Of a stretch of 64,000 nt of DNA, positions 61,616 through 64,000 are shown in pieces. Source of the DNA: Roseivirga sp. UBA6061. GTDB lineage: Bacteria > Bacteroidota > Bacteroidia > Cytophagales > Cyclobacteriaceae. The stretch spans positions 1 to 64,000 of the forward strand of contig DIYF01000170.1 in the NCBI GenBank assembly GCA_002427745.1, given 5' to 3'. The notes under the pieces were generated by a model. It made no database searches. It saw only the letters and a program-made list of their open reading frames with translations, and had not been told where the DNA came from. The stretch's first letter is position 1. Every line of letters starts with the position of its first letter. The translations under genes and the position numbers were made by a program.

Positions 61616-63337
61616 TCAGGCTGTTTTTAATTCCCGTCTCTTCTGGAAGAGAGATTTGACTTTAAGCCACCAGCCATGATAGACATCCGGCTCAAACAGT
61701 CGGGCATCATTTCGGGCCTGTCTCAGGAAGAAAAGCCCAAAGGGAAGCAGCACTGCATTAGAGATCCAAACCGCTACTGCAGGGTCAAAAACGCCTTCTT
61801 TGCCCCATTTATCCCCGGTGGTATTGAGGATGTAGTAAATGAGGAAAAAGATAACAGAAACAATTACCGGCAGACCTAAGCCGCCCTTTTTGATAATGGC
61901 TCCGATGGGTGCTCCGATCAAAAACATAATCAGACAGGCCAGTGAGCGTGCCATCTGTTGATTCTTCGTCACCAGGAATTTGCGCTGGTCCCGCTTAAGT
62001 GATTCAAGGCTGGTTGCCCTGTTTTTAAGCAGGTTTCGCATGGTGCGGGAATTATTAATACCATGACTGAGTGCACTGATCTCTTTGGTGTTATTAGCCG
62101 TTTTGCTGGTATCATTAAAGGTGTTATAAAACTTCGCCAGGTTTTCCTCTTTGGTATACACCCTGAATTTCTTTTCTACCTTTTCCTTTGCATTAAAGCC
62201 TTCGAGCTGTTTCCCTTTTATAACACGCTGACCTTTAGAAGCAATTTGCTGTTCGCGCGCCTGGGCTCTGCCTTCAGGTGTATTCAGCGAGTTGGCCTTA
62301 TCAATAGGTTTATTGGCATTTAGGGTAGAGACAGAGTCTGGTTTTGTCGTTACGGGTCTCCTGGCATCCCTCAATGAATCATAACGAGCGCGATTATCGC
62401 TCAACTCTTTAGGAATTACATTCTTTCTGATAAAATGATATCTGAAGGTATTGCTGATATCGTTGAACATCCTTTCCTGCCCAACATAATAGTCCCGTTG
62501 CATAGAATCTACGCCCACAATCAAATCATGACGGGTTTGCACCAGCCTGGATCGCCTGAAAAGACTCTCATCCGTATCATTCATATCAAATGAAGACAAA
62601 TCGAATACGATCTTATTCTGATCAAATTCATCTCGCTTGAACTGACCACCATCCACCCGGTCCTGGTATTTCTCTTTGTAGGCCTCCTCATAACGGATTC
62701 CGTTGAAGAGTTCCAGCGCCAGATAGCGCTGATTCATAAACGAATACATCAGCCCTGAGTCAGCGAGAATCACATTCCGATTACCTGTACCGTTGTTGCC
62801 CACGTGGTCATAGATAATGATATCCTTCAACTGCTCATCTCCTACCTTCTCATTTACTTTAATACTGTACCCGGGAATTCCATCATAGAACACCCCCTCT
62901 TTAATATCCAGAGCGGGCTTTTTAGTCCGCATATCCCATAAGAGACTATAGGTCTTGAGGTTAATCTTAGGCACCAGTTGGGTATTGGAATAGTAGGTGA
63001 AGCCCGTAAGCATCAGTACAAAAACAAAAATCGGTAAGAGCGAACGAACCAGAGAGATACCAGAGCTTTTTACAGCGGTGAGTTCAGAATGCTCTCCGAG
63101 ATTGCCAAAAGTCATGATAGCACTGAGTAATACCGCTAAAGGGAAAGCGTCAGGAGAACTGGAAACAGAAAAGTAGAAGATCAGCTCACCAAACACCGCA
63201 AGACTGAGGCCTTTTCCCATGATTTGATCAAAGTACTTTAGCAACGTAACCAGTAGTAGAATAAAATCTACAACGATGAGGGTAAGTAAGAATGGCCCGA
63301 TAAAAGAACCAAAAACCAGCTTATCAATCTTCTTCAT
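61616..63337 (-). CDS. LptF/LptG-family LPS-export permease
   Basis: A 573-residue inner-membrane permease of the YjgP/YjgQ type, part of the complex that extracts lipopolysaccharide with the LptB ATPase. Six membrane segments are seen: three near the N-terminus (from about residues 10, 55 and 95) and three near the C-terminus (from about 465, 490 and 530). Between them is a large periplasmic part, longer than in Proteobacteria, with a charged Thr/Asn-rich stretch around residues 335-430. It begins MKKIDKLVFGSFIGPFLLTL. Which of LptF or LptG it stands for is not clear. Confidence 0.88.
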   Translation of the reverse strand: MKKIDKLVFGSFIGPFLLTLIVVDFILLLVTLLKYFDQIMGKGLSLAVFGELIFYFSVSSSPDAFPLAVLLSAIMTFGNLGEHSELTAVKSSGISLVRSLLPIFVFVLMLTGFTYYSNTQLVPKINLKTYSLLWDMRTKKPALDIKEGVFYDGIPGYSIKVNEKVGDEQLKDIIIYDHVGNNGTGNRNVILADSGLMYSFMNQRYLALELFNGIRYEEAYKEKYQDRVDGGQFKRDEFDQNKIVFDLSSFDMNDTDESLFRRSRLVQTRHDLIVGVDSMQRDYYVGQERMFNDISNTFRYHFIRKNVIPKELSDNRARYDSLRDARRPVTTKPDSVSTLNANKPIDKANSLNTPEGRAQAREQQIASKGQRVIKGKQLEGFNAKEKVEKKFRVYTKEENLAKFYNTFNDTSKTANNTKEISALSHGINNSRTMRNLLKNRATSLESLKRDQRKFLVTKNQQMARSLACLIMFLIGAPIGAIIKKGGLGLPVIVSVIFFLIYYILNTTGDKWGKEGVFDPAVAVWISNAVLLPFGLFFLRQARNDARLFEPDVYHGWWLKVKSLFQKRRELKTA

Positions 63338-63422
63338 GCCGTCCTGAATGCTGATGTACTAAACAAACATCATGCCTTTAACCAGATTGACAAAGAAAAT
63401 AATATTACAAATAGAAATGGAA

Positions 63423-63818
63423 TCAGCCGCCAATTAATTCTTTGAGACTGTACACGATATTTTCCCAAAGGTCTTGTTGTTCTTCGGGGTCATCGAGGTT
63501 GGAGTAGTCAGTAATCTGGAGAAATACAGATTGCGTAAGTTCGTTGACATTGAGTTTGAGTTCAATGTATGCAGGATCATCCTCGTCTTCCTCTGTTTCC
63601 GGTAGAAACTCAAATTTGACATGATGGTTAGTACGCTGACCTGCCTTCCTTGCCTTGTGATCTTCCCCATCCCAATGAAAGCTGAAGACCTTATCTTCAT
63701 TGATGTTTACATCATCTGCAAACCATTGTGCCAGTCCACTGGCAGTACTGATATATGGGAAAAGCATCTTGCTCGATGCGTTTACTTCAAACTCCGTAAT
63801 AAACTTCTTCTTTCCCAT
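63423..63818 (-). CDS. START-like domain protein (Bacteroidota)
   Basis: A 131-residue SRPBCC-fold protein with the pattern KFITEFEVNASSKMLFPYIS, then GLAQWFADDVN and a C-terminal helix QDLWENIVYSLKELIGG. It belongs to a conserved START-like family of Bacteroidota of unknown role. The acidic stretch ETEEDEDDP forms a loop. It lies 85 bases upstream of the LptF/G gene on the same strand. Confidence 0.83.
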   Translation of the reverse strand: MGKKKFITEFEVNASSKMLFPYISTASGLAQWFADDVNINEDKVFSFHWDGEDHKARKAGQRTNHHVKFEFLPETEEDEDDPAYIELKLNVNELTQSVFLQITDYSNLDDPEEQQDLWENIVYSLKELIGG

Positions 63819-64000
63819 AAGTTGAAAAAATTGATGCTCCGATAATTTAGAACATATTTATGAGACGGACAAACGGTTGCATTGGCATCATCTGAGGATT
63901 TGAGACGGGTTTTAAAAAGCCCCTTTCATGACTCAATACCAATCACAGACAGACACCCTACCCGGCCTCTTCTTTTCAGACCTGCCCCCCTGAAGAACCA

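Noticed and set aside
63819..64000. Possible start of another gene at the right edge
   Set aside because: No frame with family features or promoter could be supported in these 182 bases.

Overview
The window comes from a member of the Bacteroidota, most likely a marine or soil Cytophagales-type bacterium; I cannot fix the genus. The evidence is a SusC/SusD pair, a short 287-residue RpoD, several promoters of the Bacteroidota type (TTTG or TTG, 19-20 bases, TAnnTTTG), weak Shine-Dalgarno signals, many lipoproteins and a bacillithiol gene (bshB1). No phage, transposase, rRNA or CRISPR array was seen.

Layout. (1) 1-6.4 kb, minus strand: a branched-chain amino acid operon, ilvE-ilvD-ilvB-ilvN-ilvC, with ilvC cut by the window edge. 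Its leader holds two successive 18-residue peptides rich in Ile, Val and Thr, each followed by a strong intrinsic terminator, so it looks like a tandem transcription attenuator. (2) 6.5-17.7 kb: mixed housekeeping and accessory genes: a quinone oxidoreductase, a Yip1 membrane protein, an AHSA1/ArsR pair with two identical operators, DinB-like, LRR, S41 peptidase, an AraC regulator, a GMC oxidoreductase with its small partner and a rhodanese, and an FG-GAP/VCBS protein. (3) 17.8-42.1 kb: a polysaccharide utilization locus for beta-mannan or glucomannan. It has an acetyl esterase, a TIM-barrel protein, two GH5 and two GH26 enzymes, two AraC regulators, SusC, SusD, a surface glycan-binding protein, an unusual fasciclin/glycan-binding fusion, and the inner-membrane and cytosolic route (symporter, GH130 phosphorylase, cellobiose/mannobiose 2-epimerase). 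Extracellular mannanases would give manno-oligosaccharides. Mannobiose would be imported, epimerized to mannosyl-glucose and phosphorolysed to mannose-1-phosphate and glucose. No alpha-galactosidase is present, so galactomannan side chains are not obviously dealt with here. (4) 42.3-47.5 kb: an alpha/beta hydrolase, an S9 peptidase and a phosphopantetheinyl transferase. (5) 47.5-48.6 kb: tRNA-Thr(TGT) followed by two tandem 403-base units, each with a small GIY-YIG nuclease gene and a displaced 3' part of the same tRNA gene. (6) 48.6-63.8 kb: conserved core genes (DUF349 protein, YqgE, PdxH, a histidine kinase/response regulator pair with a divergently placed lipoprotein, BshB1, TrxB, RpoD, PNPase, S15, an LptF/G permease and a START-like protein).

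The most interesting structures are the tandem ilv attenuators, the GIY-YIG/tRNA-Thr units, the three 11-base-spaced GTTAAT boxes between two divergent promoters next to the two-component system, and a two-copy 215-base structured repeat inside the mannan locus.
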